Assembly: GCA_902550805.1 (NCBI GenBank)
Contig: CACDAL010000007.1
Coordinates: forward strand, 1 to 55,628
Direction of reading: 5' to 3'
DNA: 55,628 bases
From: an uncultured Pelagibacteraceae bacterium
Lineage (GTDB): Bacteria > Pseudomonadota > Alphaproteobacteria > Pelagibacterales > Pelagibacteraceae
Shown: piece by piece, positions 24,554 through 31,412 of the stretch
Layout: the number at the start of each line of letters is the position of its first letter
Numbering within the stretch: the first letter of the stretch is position 1
Notes under the pieces: generated by a model
The model's database searches: none
Told to the model about the DNA's origin: nothing
What the model saw: only the letters and a program-made list of their open reading frames with translations
Made by a program: the position numbers and the translations under genes

Positions 24554-26884
24554 TTATTTTACCTCTTCCCATTGGCTTAGTTGATTATCTCGAGCAATTT
24601 TTTCTCTATATACCCTCATGAATTGCCACACCAAAGGAGTAAGTGGTATTCCAATTACAAATACAGCTATAATTTTGTACAGTGGATACCCAACAGAATA
24701 AAATATTGCAGACCACAAAATGCCAGCGAAAATAACAATGTACATATAAGGAGCAAATCGTTTGTAGCTAGCTTTATGACCCATATTTAAAAATAAAAAA
24801 TATTGTAATAAAAAAACCGCAAGTATACTAAAGGCAAATTGTGAATATCCTGACCTTATAGTCTCATAAAATAATCTTTTTGGTTCTCCATAATTTACCT
24901 GTGAAAGATCACCTATATTTAACTCGCTTATTATTTTCGACTGATAAAGCGAAGGATCATTAGGAATAAAGATGTTTCCTCCTATAAAATAAGTAGCAAG
25001 TATAGCCAATACACCAAACCCAAATATATAAACATTTGTTAAATTTTTTATTCTAGAATGAACAAAAGGGGCTGTAATAACAAAAAGCAATAATATTACC
25101 AATATAACACCGTAACCTTGAATACCGAAAATACTATTAATATTATTTTCTATTAGATTGTTATAAGAGATACCTTTTAAAACCACTAAACTTAAAGCAG
25201 CAAGAAATAGCATCATAGCGGTTGATTTCATGCGGTTACTAAATTGAGGTAACATTGCTATGACAATTAATGATGCTAATAAAACTACTCCAGCAATGTA
25301 GATAATACTATATGTAGTTCCAGAAAGAATGCCAACATTTGAAATATCAGAAATATAATCAATTTTTTCAAGACTAAAATATTTAGGTGAAGAAGATTCA
25401 ATGCTGCTAACCTGATTTGATTGTAGTCCTATTTGCTCAGTATTTTTAAGCAAATCTTTTTCTTTATCCTCAGGATCAAATATTAATCCAGCAACTATGA
25501 TGGCAATAATAACTACAAAAGATATTGTAGAGGCATTTCTGTGTACCGAAAGAAGATAAAGCAGAAGTGCAAGTCCTGCTAGACCTAAAATCACATACAG
25601 GACAAGAGTTCCGGGAGTTTCAGAAAACTGAACAACAGAGTGTCCCGCTAAAGATCCTCCTTGCTTAGTTCCTGTACCAGTAGTTGTTCCTGATTCTCCT
25701 TCTTCAACAATAATATTTCCTGTTGCGTCCAATTTACGAACTTTGGTTCCTCTTTTGTATGATTTAGAAGCTTCATCTGTGTCCCCAACAACTTGTTCAA
25801 CAACAATAGGTTGATCATACACTTGATGAATTACTACAAATAAACCTGCAAAAGACATAAGAATAAAAAAAACCATAACAGATAAACCTTTTGTAATTCT
25901 TGTCACGTATGGAAGGATAAGGCTTACAAGTAAAGCAATTACCAATACTGCACCATAAGATAAATCAGAGACAAAGCTTTGCAATCTTTCAAATCTAAAT
26001 GTAACTAAAATATAATTTATTAAATAAAGGTTTCCTGCACCTAAAATTGCTCCAAAGGCACCACCACGACCACCTACAAGACTGGCTCCACCAAGAACCA
26101 GTGCAGTTACTCCTAAAAGTGTATACTTAGTTCCTTGTATAGGATCTCCAGAACCAACCAGGGCAGTAAAACATATTGCGGATAACGCAGCAAAAACTCC
26201 TGCTATTAAGTGAGCAACTATTCTTACCCAGTTAATTTTAACACCACTTGTAAAAGCTGCACGCTCATCTGCACCCATCATTTTTAAATGGCCCCAAAAA
26301 GCAGTGTGTGTGATGATATAAAATAAAATTGTTGCTAAAATCATCAGAAGAAACACTTCATTAAATATTGTAAAACCTTCTCCCCAAGGTATTAACCAAT
26401 CTGGCGCAATACCTCCTGGACGAGAAAGAATAACAAGATTAATTCCAGTGAATGCTAAATAGCCCGCTAGTGCGACTATAATAGGTGAAACTCTTACATA
26501 TACTACAATCAAAGCATAAAACAGTTGCCAAAGTAAACCTACAACAATGGCGTAAATAAACCATCCAATAGATGTTTGTAAATATCCATGCGCATATAAC
26601 TGGATACTGCTGACATTTATAAAACCCATAAAAGGACCTATAGATAAGTCAACACCACCTCGACCAGCCATAACAATAAATGTTAAAGCATAAGTAGTTA
26701 ATATAAGTGGAGCACTTAGAATTATTGCACTACCAATACCAGATTGTGAGATAATAATTGGACTTCTTATCATTGCAAAAATCAACAGTGAAAAGAAAAT
26801 AAAAATTGGCACCATAAGATACTTATTCGAAGAAGTATCTACACTTGACCTAAAAACTTTTTTAATTTTGTCTGTTATTTCCAT
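24554..26884 (-). CDS. RbsC-like ABC permease fused to a second multi-helix domain
   Basis: A 776-residue protein, more than twice the family length of about 320. Residues 1-335 form the permease (FIVMAGRGGVDLSIGPFMGFINVSS, GADERAAFTSGVKINWVRI, LGVTALVLGGASLVGGRGGAFGA). Residues 336-776 hold about ten further membrane helices with two soluble loops: one of roughly 70 residues after residue 350 rich in Gly/Thr/Ser, and one of about 55 residues around 468-525. The added half has no motif that I recognise. Start ATG lies four bases after the 173-residue protein gene. The whole operon suggests it pairs with the 465-residue permease. No frameshift or stop interrupts the join, so the fusion appears genuine. 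Confidence 0.85.
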   Translation of the reverse strand: MEITDKIKKVFRSSVDTSSNKYLMVPIFIFFSLLIFAMIRSPIIISQSGIGSAIILSAPLILTTYALTFIVMAGRGGVDLSIGPFMGFINVSSIQLYAHGYLQTSIGWFIYAIVVGLLWQLFYALIVVYVRVSPIIVALAGYLAFTGINLVILSRPGGIAPDWLIPWGEGFTIFNEVFLLMILATILFYIITHTAFWGHLKMMGADERAAFTSGVKINWVRIVAHLIAGVFAALSAICFTALVGSGDPIQGTKYTLLGVTALVLGGASLVGGRGGAFGAILGAGNLYLINYILVTFRFERLQSFVSDLSYGAVLVIALLVSLILPYVTRITKGLSVMVFFILMSFAGLFVVIHQVYDQPIVVEQVVGDTDEASKSYKRGTKVRKLDATGNIIVEEGESGTTTGTGTKQGGSLAGHSVVQFSETPGTLVLYVILGLAGLALLLYLLSVHRNASTISFVVIIAIIVAGLIFDPEDKEKDLLKNTEQIGLQSNQVSSIESSSPKYFSLEKIDYISDISNVGILSGTTYSIIYIAGVVLLASLIVIAMLPQFSNRMKSTAMMLFLAALSLVVLKGISYNNLIENNINSIFGIQGYGVILVILLLFVITAPFVHSRIKNLTNVYIFGFGVLAILATYFIGGNIFIPNDPSLYQSKIISELNIGDLSQVNYGEPKRLFYETIRSGYSQFAFSILAVFLLQYFLFLNMGHKASYKRFAPYMYIVIFAGILWSAIFYSVGYPLYKIIAVFVIGIPLTPLVWQFMRVYREKIARDNQLSQWEEVK

Positions 26885-26887
26885 AAA

Positions 26888-27409
26888 TCAATCAAAATAA
26901 ACTATCTTAATTTTATCAATACCCAATTTGTTTTTAATATTTTTTTCATTTTCCTTTAGTTTGTTAAAATCAATTATTTTAATTTTCCTACTATTTATAT
27001 CTTTATTATTAGTGTTTTCATTTTTTGTTTTGATGATTTTATTAAATTTGTTAACATCATCAGAAGTATAGCTAGTGATAGTTTTTGAATTTTCTTTTTT
27101 TGTTTCTACGTCTTCAGTAATATTAAAATTTATTAATTCTTTAAGTTTATTCAATTTTTGAAAATCAGAAGAATTATAATAATTATTTCCTTTTGATTTT
27201 TGAGTCTCTTTAGAAGAAGAAGTTTCATTATTATTAATATTCATAATTTTATTAAAATTATTATTATCTGAAGCTGAATATTTGAAAAGATGTTTGGTTG
27301 TTTGGTTATTGTTTGGATTATAATTTTTAATTTTACTAAAATTATTTAATTTTTTAAAATTAATTAAATCTTCTTCTGAGTAATAATTATTTATAGATTC
27401 TTTTTTCAT
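26888..27409 (-). CDS. Repeat protein with four Y-x-x-x-D-x-x-x-F motifs and the shared tail
   Basis: A 173-residue Asn/Lys-rich protein without signal peptide or membrane helix. Four repeats start at Y10, Y44, Y78 and Y114, spaced 34, 34 and 36 residues. Each has Tyr at 0, Ser/Thr/Asn at +1, Asp at +4, Phe or Leu at +8, Lys at +10 and Ile/Leu at +11. The rest of each unit is low complexity. The end (141-173) contains K-I-K-I-I-D-F-N-K and closes with K-I-K-I-V-Y-F-D. The same repeat occurs twice in the biotin carboxylase fusion and the tail in two other operon proteins. The start overlaps the preceding stop by one base. I read it as a linker or scaffold between importer and enzyme; no known family is recognised. 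Confidence 0.75.
   Translation of the reverse strand: MKKESINNYYSEEDLINFKKLNNFSKIKNYNPNNNQTTKHLFKYSASDNNNFNKIMNINNNETSSSKETQKSKGNNYYNSSDFQKLNKLKELINFNITEDVETKKENSKTITSYTSDDVNKFNKIIKTKNENTNNKDINSRKIKIIDFNKLKENEKNIKNKLGIDKIKIVYFD
26891..26989 (-). other. Shared C-terminal tail module, copy in the 173-residue repeat protein
   Basis: The last 33 residues hold K-I-K-I-I-D-F-N-K-L-K, a charged spacer, and K-I-K-I-V-Y-F-D at the terminus. The two conserved blocks match the KipA/PxpC end residue by residue at most positions. The spacer is six residues shorter. Confidence 0.75.
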
Positions 27410-28563
27410 TAAAATGTTTTTATTTTTATTTTCTTATTTGAACTATCTTCATTAGATTTTTTTTCTTTATCAAAATCTACAACTTTTATAATTTTTTTAT
27501 CTATAGGAGTTGAATTTTTTTGGTGAATATTTTTTTCAGGTTTTATTTTTGAATCAATGGAACTAGTTGAACTGCTAAGACTAGTAGAGCCTATTCCTGC
27601 AGTTTGACCAAACATCCCTTCAAGCAAAGTATCTGCATTAACTTTTTCATTTTCAAAAATATCAAATATTGTTCCATGTCTAAAGACAATAACTTTTGGA
27701 CAAAGTCCGATAAACTCTTCTAGTTCACTAGATAGAAAAATTACTGTATTTCCTTCTTCTACAAATTTTCTAAGATGAACATATAAATCTCTTTTTGTAC
27801 TAACATCGATACCTCTGGCCGGATCGTTTAGAATAAGAATTTTTGGATGCTGCGCAAAAGATCTAGCTATCATAACTTTTTGCTGATTTCCTCCGCTTAG
27901 TGAACCTATAAGATTATCTTTTGGACCAGTTTTAATACTTAGTCTTTCAACTTCCCATTCATATATACCGTTTAGCTCAAGCCAGTTAACAAAACCCAAC
28001 CATCCTGCTTTACTTGTTGTCCGATAAAGTGGAACTACTAAATTCTCGTAAATACTTAAGTTGGGAAGTATACCTTCTTTTTTTCTATCTCCAGAAACAA
28101 AAGAAACTCCATTATTTTTTGCTTCCATTAAAGAATTAAATTTTACAAATTTATCATTACTATCTAAAACTTCGGTAGTACCCCCATGAGATTCTTGTAC
28201 ACCTGCTAAAATTTTTACAAAGTCATCCTGTCCATTACCATCTAATCCTGTAACACCTACTATCTCACCTCTACGTACTTCAAAATTTATCGGTGTACTT
28301 TCAGGCCAAACAACTAGATTTTCAGCTCTCATTACCACCTTGTCAGTTTGTGTTTTTACCGCAACAGATGTAGATTTTTTTCCAGACTCCGCTCTCCCTG
28401 TCATTAAGCTCAATAAGTTTTTTTCGTTAAGATCTTTTTTCTCTAAAACCCCAACATCTTTACCATCCCTCATAACTGTTGCTTTATCACTTATACGTAT
28501 CAATTCAGCTATTCGGTGGGTAACAATAAAAACAGCAACACCATTATCTCTTAATTCTCTCAT
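27409..28563 (-). CDS. Sugar-type ABC ATPase, second part (NBD1 end plus NBD2) with extra tail
   Basis: A 384-residue frame that continues an RbsA-type double ATPase. The first 50 residues (MRELRDNGVAVFIVTHRIAELIRISDKATVMRDGK) complete nucleotide-binding domain 1, including its switch His. Domain 2 (about 75-320) has the usual degenerate Walker A GLDGNGQDD, an intact LSGGNQQKV signature and ILNDPARGID as Walker B. After residue 325 a Ser-rich stretch leads to a tail with K-V-V-D-F-D-K-E-K and K-I-K-I at the end. The ATG overlaps the stop of the upstream half in an ATGA arrangement at a run of six A. Restoring one base would give a normal single chain. Either coupled translation or slippage could make the product. 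Confidence 0.85.
   Translation of the reverse strand: MRELRDNGVAVFIVTHRIAELIRISDKATVMRDGKDVGVLEKKDLNEKNLLSLMTGRAESGKKSTSVAVKTQTDKVVMRAENLVVWPESTPINFEVRRGEIVGVTGLDGNGQDDFVKILAGVQESHGGTTEVLDSNDKFVKFNSLMEAKNNGVSFVSGDRKKEGILPNLSIYENLVVPLYRTTSKAGWLGFVNWLELNGIYEWEVERLSIKTGPKDNLIGSLSGGNQQKVMIARSFAQHPKILILNDPARGIDVSTKRDLYVHLRKFVEEGNTVIFLSSELEEFIGLCPKVIVFRHGTIFDIFENEKVNADTLLEGMFGQTAGIGSTSLSSSTSSIDSKIKPEKNIHQKNSTPIDKKIIKVVDFDKEKKSNEDSSNKKIKIKTF
27412..27501 (-). other. Shared C-terminal tail module, copy in the ABC ATPase
   Basis: The last 30 residues contain I-I-K-V-V-D-F-D-K-E-K, a nine-residue spacer, and K-K-I-K-I-K-T-F. The first block is nearly identical to that of KipA/PxpC; the second block lacks the terminal Phe-Asp pair but keeps the alternating Lys/Ile pattern. 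Confidence 0.7.
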
Positions 28564-29177
28564 TTTTTAAATAATCTCTCTGTTGAATCGAAATCGAGTG
28601 CAGCTGAAGATTCATCCAAAATTAATACTTTCGTGTTTTCACGCAAAAATGCTCTTCCAATTGTAATCCATGCTTTAATTGGCAATGATAGGTTAAATAC
28701 TTGAGTGTATGGATCTATATATTCGCCCGCTAGATCTTCCATAAGTTCTTGAGCTTTTAAAACTTTTTCTCTTTGTGTTAAATTTTTGTACCAAAAGCTA
28801 TCTGAACCAACAAATAAGTTGTCTACAACAGAAGCTTCTTCAGCGATCATAACTTCTTGGAAAACGGTAGCTATTCCCATTTCTCTTGCCATAACAGGAG
28901 AAGTAGGAGTATGACCCAATACTGAAACTTTCCCTTTATCTATTGGCAAAACTCCAGACATTACTTTTGCTAATGTACTTTTTCCACAACCGTTACCTCC
29001 AACGATTGCATGAATTTCTCCAAAATTTGCATTAAAATTCACTCCGTTAAGGGCTTTAGTTACACCAAAATATTTATGAACATCTTGGACGTAAACATCG
29101 CCTGTAACAGTTTCGGATTTCTTAGACAACACCTCTTTATTAGAGGTGTTGTCTTTTAAGTTTTGTTCTGCACTCAT
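28560..29177 (-). CDS. Sugar-type ABC ATPase, first part (most of NBD1)
   Basis: A 205-residue frame with an intact Walker A (GGNGCGKST, about 66-74), a Q-loop (TVFQEVMIAEEASV) and Walker B (VLILDESSAALDFDSTERLF). The signature is weak: S-L-P-I-K-A-W stands where L-S-x-G-x-x-Q is expected, while the following IGRAFLR is normal. The frame stops right after T-E-R-L-F-K-K; the next residues expected in the RbsA family (E-L-R-x-x-G-V-A-V) are found in the overlapping -1 frame starting at 28563. The first 25 residues are an extra charged N-terminus that also encodes a perfect RNA hairpin. It follows the binding-protein gene by 17 bases. Confidence 0.83.
   Translation of the reverse strand: MSAEQNLKDNTSNKEVLSKKSETVTGDVYVQDVHKYFGVTKALNGVNFNANFGEIHAIVGGNGCGKSTLAKVMSGVLPIDKGKVSVLGHTPTSPVMAREMGIATVFQEVMIAEEASVVDNLFVGSDSFWYKNLTQREKVLKAQELMEDLAGEYIDPYTQVFNLSLPIKAWITIGRAFLRENTKVLILDESSAALDFDSTERLFKK
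29124..29154 (-). repeat. Perfect 13-bp stem hairpin inside the ATPase coding start
   Basis: Arms 29124-29136 and 29142-29154 are exact reverse complements around a five-base loop. On the operon strand it lies about 24 bases into the coding region and about 40 bases after the binding-protein stop codon, with no U-run behind it. That makes an intrinsic terminator unlikely but a 3'-end stabiliser for the upstream binding-protein message plausible. Confidence 0.8.
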
Positions 29178-29194
29178 ACTTTAAACTTAAAGTA

Positions 29195-30397
29195 TTAGTG
29201 AGAGCTTATATCGTATTTCTCAGGATCTGCCGGATTATCAAAGAATGTTTCAACATAAGCTCTAGGAGCCCAGTTTTCTATTCCTGGATTATCCCAACCA
29301 GTAGAGTTTCTATCGCAATCTTCACCTAAGACTGCTGCGATATCATCAAAACTCTTTGTTGCAGGACCAACTAATATAGATTGGATTCTTGGACCTTGAC
29401 CTTGTAAAGTTCTGATCATAACTTCCATACCCAACTCTATTTCGTCTCCTGGAGGCCAAGCATATATCGCTTCATCAATATAACCTGGGTTTTGTCTCCA
29501 ATAACATAGAGCACCTAGCTCACCACCTAGTGCGATTGGTGGAATAGGATCACGTCCAGACTGAAGTAATGCTTGTAAAGTTCCAGTTTCTCCAGAAGAT
29601 TGAACAGCAATACCATGTATCTCTATAGGGTTACTTGATAACCATTGAGATAATTCTTTCTGTGCAACTTGTGAAGTCCAGTTGTGTGCTAACTGAGCAA
29701 CAACTTTTATTCCATCATATTGTCCTAGACCTTCTAGCATTCCATCACTTTGTTGGTCAGAAGCAGAATAGCCAGGAATTCCATCCATAACTATTACATT
29801 TCCTTTTTCACCAATAAGTTCAGCCATCCAAGCACCAATATAATAACCAACTAGTCTGTAGTTAACTGACGTATTGATTGAATATGGTGAAGTTGTAAAA
29901 CCTGTGAAAGAAAGTGTTGGAACACCTTTTTCCCAACCATATTTAATTGTTTGGTTAAGTGCAGTTAAGTTTGAACAGCAAATAATAATAGCATCAACTT
30001 TTCCGCCATCAATCATCTGTCTCATTTGTTGAATTTGCAATGTATCATCCAAGTTTGATTGAGTTATAACGATTTCATCTACCATCCCTAATGATTTCCA
30101 TTTTGGATAGACAACTTCCATCAATCTTTCCATTGCACCTTTACGCCATGTATTACCGGCATAAGTACTAGCGTAACCTATTGTCCAAGGTGGTTTTCTA
30201 GGACTTTTCCAGTTTTTCATGACAGTTGGACCTAAAGGTTGGTCCTTATCCATAAAATCCATGTTGTATACATAATCTCTCATGTCAGCAGGAACTTTGC
30301 TTAAACATTCTGTACACAATTCTTGCGCAGATGCAGTATTAAAAATTCCTAAAAACCAAGAGAAAAGAACAACACTAAGTAATTTACTTATTTTCAT
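29195..30397 (-). CDS. Periplasmic sugar-type ABC substrate-binding protein
   Basis: A 400-residue Peripla_BP_4-type binding protein. A signal peptide is clear (MKISKLLSVVLFSWFLGIF, cleaved after A-S-A). A CTEC pair follows at the mature N-terminus. The body has IGYASTYAGNTWRKGAMERL, QMIDGGKVDAIIICCSN, GVPTLSFTG and VIVMDGIPGYSASDQQSDGML, the usual layout of ribose/xylose-type binding proteins. I choose the ATG at 30395-30397 because a strong AGGAGAG site lies four bases before it and the signal peptide begins there; an upstream ATG would add nine charged residues. It is the first gene of the operon. The ligand cannot be inferred from the fold alone; the enzymes downstream suggest a lactam or urea-like compound. 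Confidence 0.88.
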   Translation of the reverse strand: MKISKLLSVVLFSWFLGIFNTASAQELCTECLSKVPADMRDYVYNMDFMDKDQPLGPTVMKNWKSPRKPPWTIGYASTYAGNTWRKGAMERLMEVVYPKWKSLGMVDEIVITQSNLDDTLQIQQMRQMIDGGKVDAIIICCSNLTALNQTIKYGWEKGVPTLSFTGFTTSPYSINTSVNYRLVGYYIGAWMAELIGEKGNVIVMDGIPGYSASDQQSDGMLEGLGQYDGIKVVAQLAHNWTSQVAQKELSQWLSSNPIEIHGIAVQSSGETGTLQALLQSGRDPIPPIALGGELGALCYWRQNPGYIDEAIYAWPPGDEIELGMEVMIRTLQGQGPRIQSILVGPATKSFDDIAAVLGEDCDRNSTGWDNPGIENWAPRAYVETFFDNPADPEKYDISSH

Positions 30398-30441
30398 ATT
30401 CTCTCCTTTGTGTTTTTTATTCATGAATAACTGATTATTTC

Positions 30442-30467
30442 ATGTATGGATTTAATTTTCCATACAT
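30442..30467. promoter_or_regulatory. Inverted repeat upstream of the ABC/biotin operon, possible operator
   Basis: ATGTATGG (30442-30449) and CCATACAT (30460-30467) are perfect inverted arms separated by ten AT bases. The element begins 45 bases upstream of the binding-protein start, where a repressor would act. No regulator gene is nearby in the window. Confidence 0.45.
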
Positions 30468-30611
30468 AATGAATTTCTGTTTTATATATATAATTAATAG
30501 AGGTAAAATTTTTGTTTGTTTTTAATGTTAAAAATATACAAAGTTGATACAAATAATTGTTGAAAAAATATTCTAATAGGGGTTGAATATATTTTTTTTG
30601 TTAATTTTTTT

Positions 30612-30938
30612 ATGAAGAAATTTTTTTTAATAATTACATTTTTTTTATTTTTGCCAACAAGTTTGTTTGCAGAATATCGCTTAGAGCCTGTTAACTGTAC
30701 TATAAAAAAAAAAGATAACTGTGGAGCATATCTTTACAATAGTAGAACAGGTTCCACTTACTTTTGTAATTCAACAGAGTGTAAAGAAATATTAGAAGCA
30801 TTAGAAGAAGTTGGTGGAGAAGAAGTAACAGGAACAACTGGAACTAAAAAAAAATCATCAAAATCTAAAATTCCGAAATTTAAAAAAAAGAAAAAAAAGA
30901 AATCTAAAATTCCTAAGTTTAAGAAAAAATCAAACTAA
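30612..30938 (+). CDS. Small exported protein with lysine-rich repeat tail
   Basis: A 108-residue protein with a typical signal peptide (FFLIITFFLFLPTSLFA, cleavage near residue 20). The mature part has four cysteines (C29, C37, C52, C57) that could form two disulfides in the periplasm. From residue 78 it is a Lys/Ser tail with the unit S-K-I-P-K-F-K-K-K twice, separated by more lysines. The tail would be strongly basic and could bind nucleic acid, lipopolysaccharide or peptidoglycan. No family is recognised. It is divergent from the ABC operon and converges on the next gene with a single base between. Confidence 0.75.
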   Translation: MKKFFLIITFFLFLPTSLFAEYRLEPVNCTIKKKDNCGAYLYNSRTGSTYFCNSTECKEILEALEEVGGEEVTGTTGTKKKSSKSKIPKFKKKKKKKSKIPKFKKKSN

Positions 30939-30939
30939 T

Positions 30940-31401
30940 TTAATTTGTTTTTTTTGTTTCAGAAATAGTTGTTTCTATTGCGGCTCTTATCTCATTACAA
31001 TAATTTAAATCATCACCAATAAAAGTTCCTTTAAAGAAACTTTTGTTGATCACACCATTTGTTCTCATAAAAGCCATATAATCTCTTGTAAGATTATCTA
31101 CATCATTAAAAAATTCTTTTTCGGCGGCTATATTATCTATGTTTTTTATTTTTTTTAAAACAAGAATTCCAAATGGATATAAATAATTTGCTGATTTAAA
31201 AAATTCTTTTGCTAAATCTTGATGTTCTTCTTTAATTAGTTCAGTTACAGCTGAATTTAAAGACACACAACTTTTGATTATTTTATATGTTAACTTATCG
31301 TCTTCAAGAAGCTCTTGCAAATTGTACCAACTTAGTTGTTCTATTTTTTCAGCCTGTACAGGATTAGTAATAAATAATAAAATAATTATTAATCTTTTCA
31401 T
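30940..31401 (-). CDS. Small periplasmic protein of unknown function
   Basis: A 153-residue protein with a signal peptide (RLIIILLFITNPVQA, cleavage near residue 17). The mature part is helical, with two cysteines (in IKSCVSLN and LNYCNEIR) placed to form a disulfide. The spacing of helices resembles small exported helical bundle proteins common in marine alphaproteobacteria, but no named family is evident. It lies 11 bases after the class II aldolase gene on the same strand, so they may share a transcript, though a periplasmic location makes a direct link to that enzyme unlikely. Confidence 0.75.
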   Translation of the reverse strand: MKRLIIILLFITNPVQAEKIEQLSWYNLQELLEDDKLTYKIIKSCVSLNSAVTELIKEEHQDLAKEFFKSANYLYPFGILVLKKIKNIDNIAAEKEFFNDVDNLTRDYMAFMRTNGVINKSFFKGTFIGDDLNYCNEIRAAIETTISETKKTN

Positions 31402-31412
31402 AAAATTTTTAT

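Noticed and set aside
26888-27409. The 173-residue frame as a chance frame in AT-rich DNA
   Set aside because: The regular 34-residue repeat, shared motifs with three operon proteins and one-base overlap with the preceding stop argue for a real gene.
28555-28575. Canonical programmed -1 ribosomal frameshift in the ABC ATPase
   Set aside because: In the reading frame the codons are TTT AAA AAA, which does not fit the X-XXY-YYZ heptamer, and no clear downstream structure was seen. Slippage on the A-run or simple coupled translation fits better.
29124-29154. Intrinsic terminator reading of the hairpin in the ATPase start
   Set aside because: No U-run follows on the operon strand and it would cut off the whole operon.
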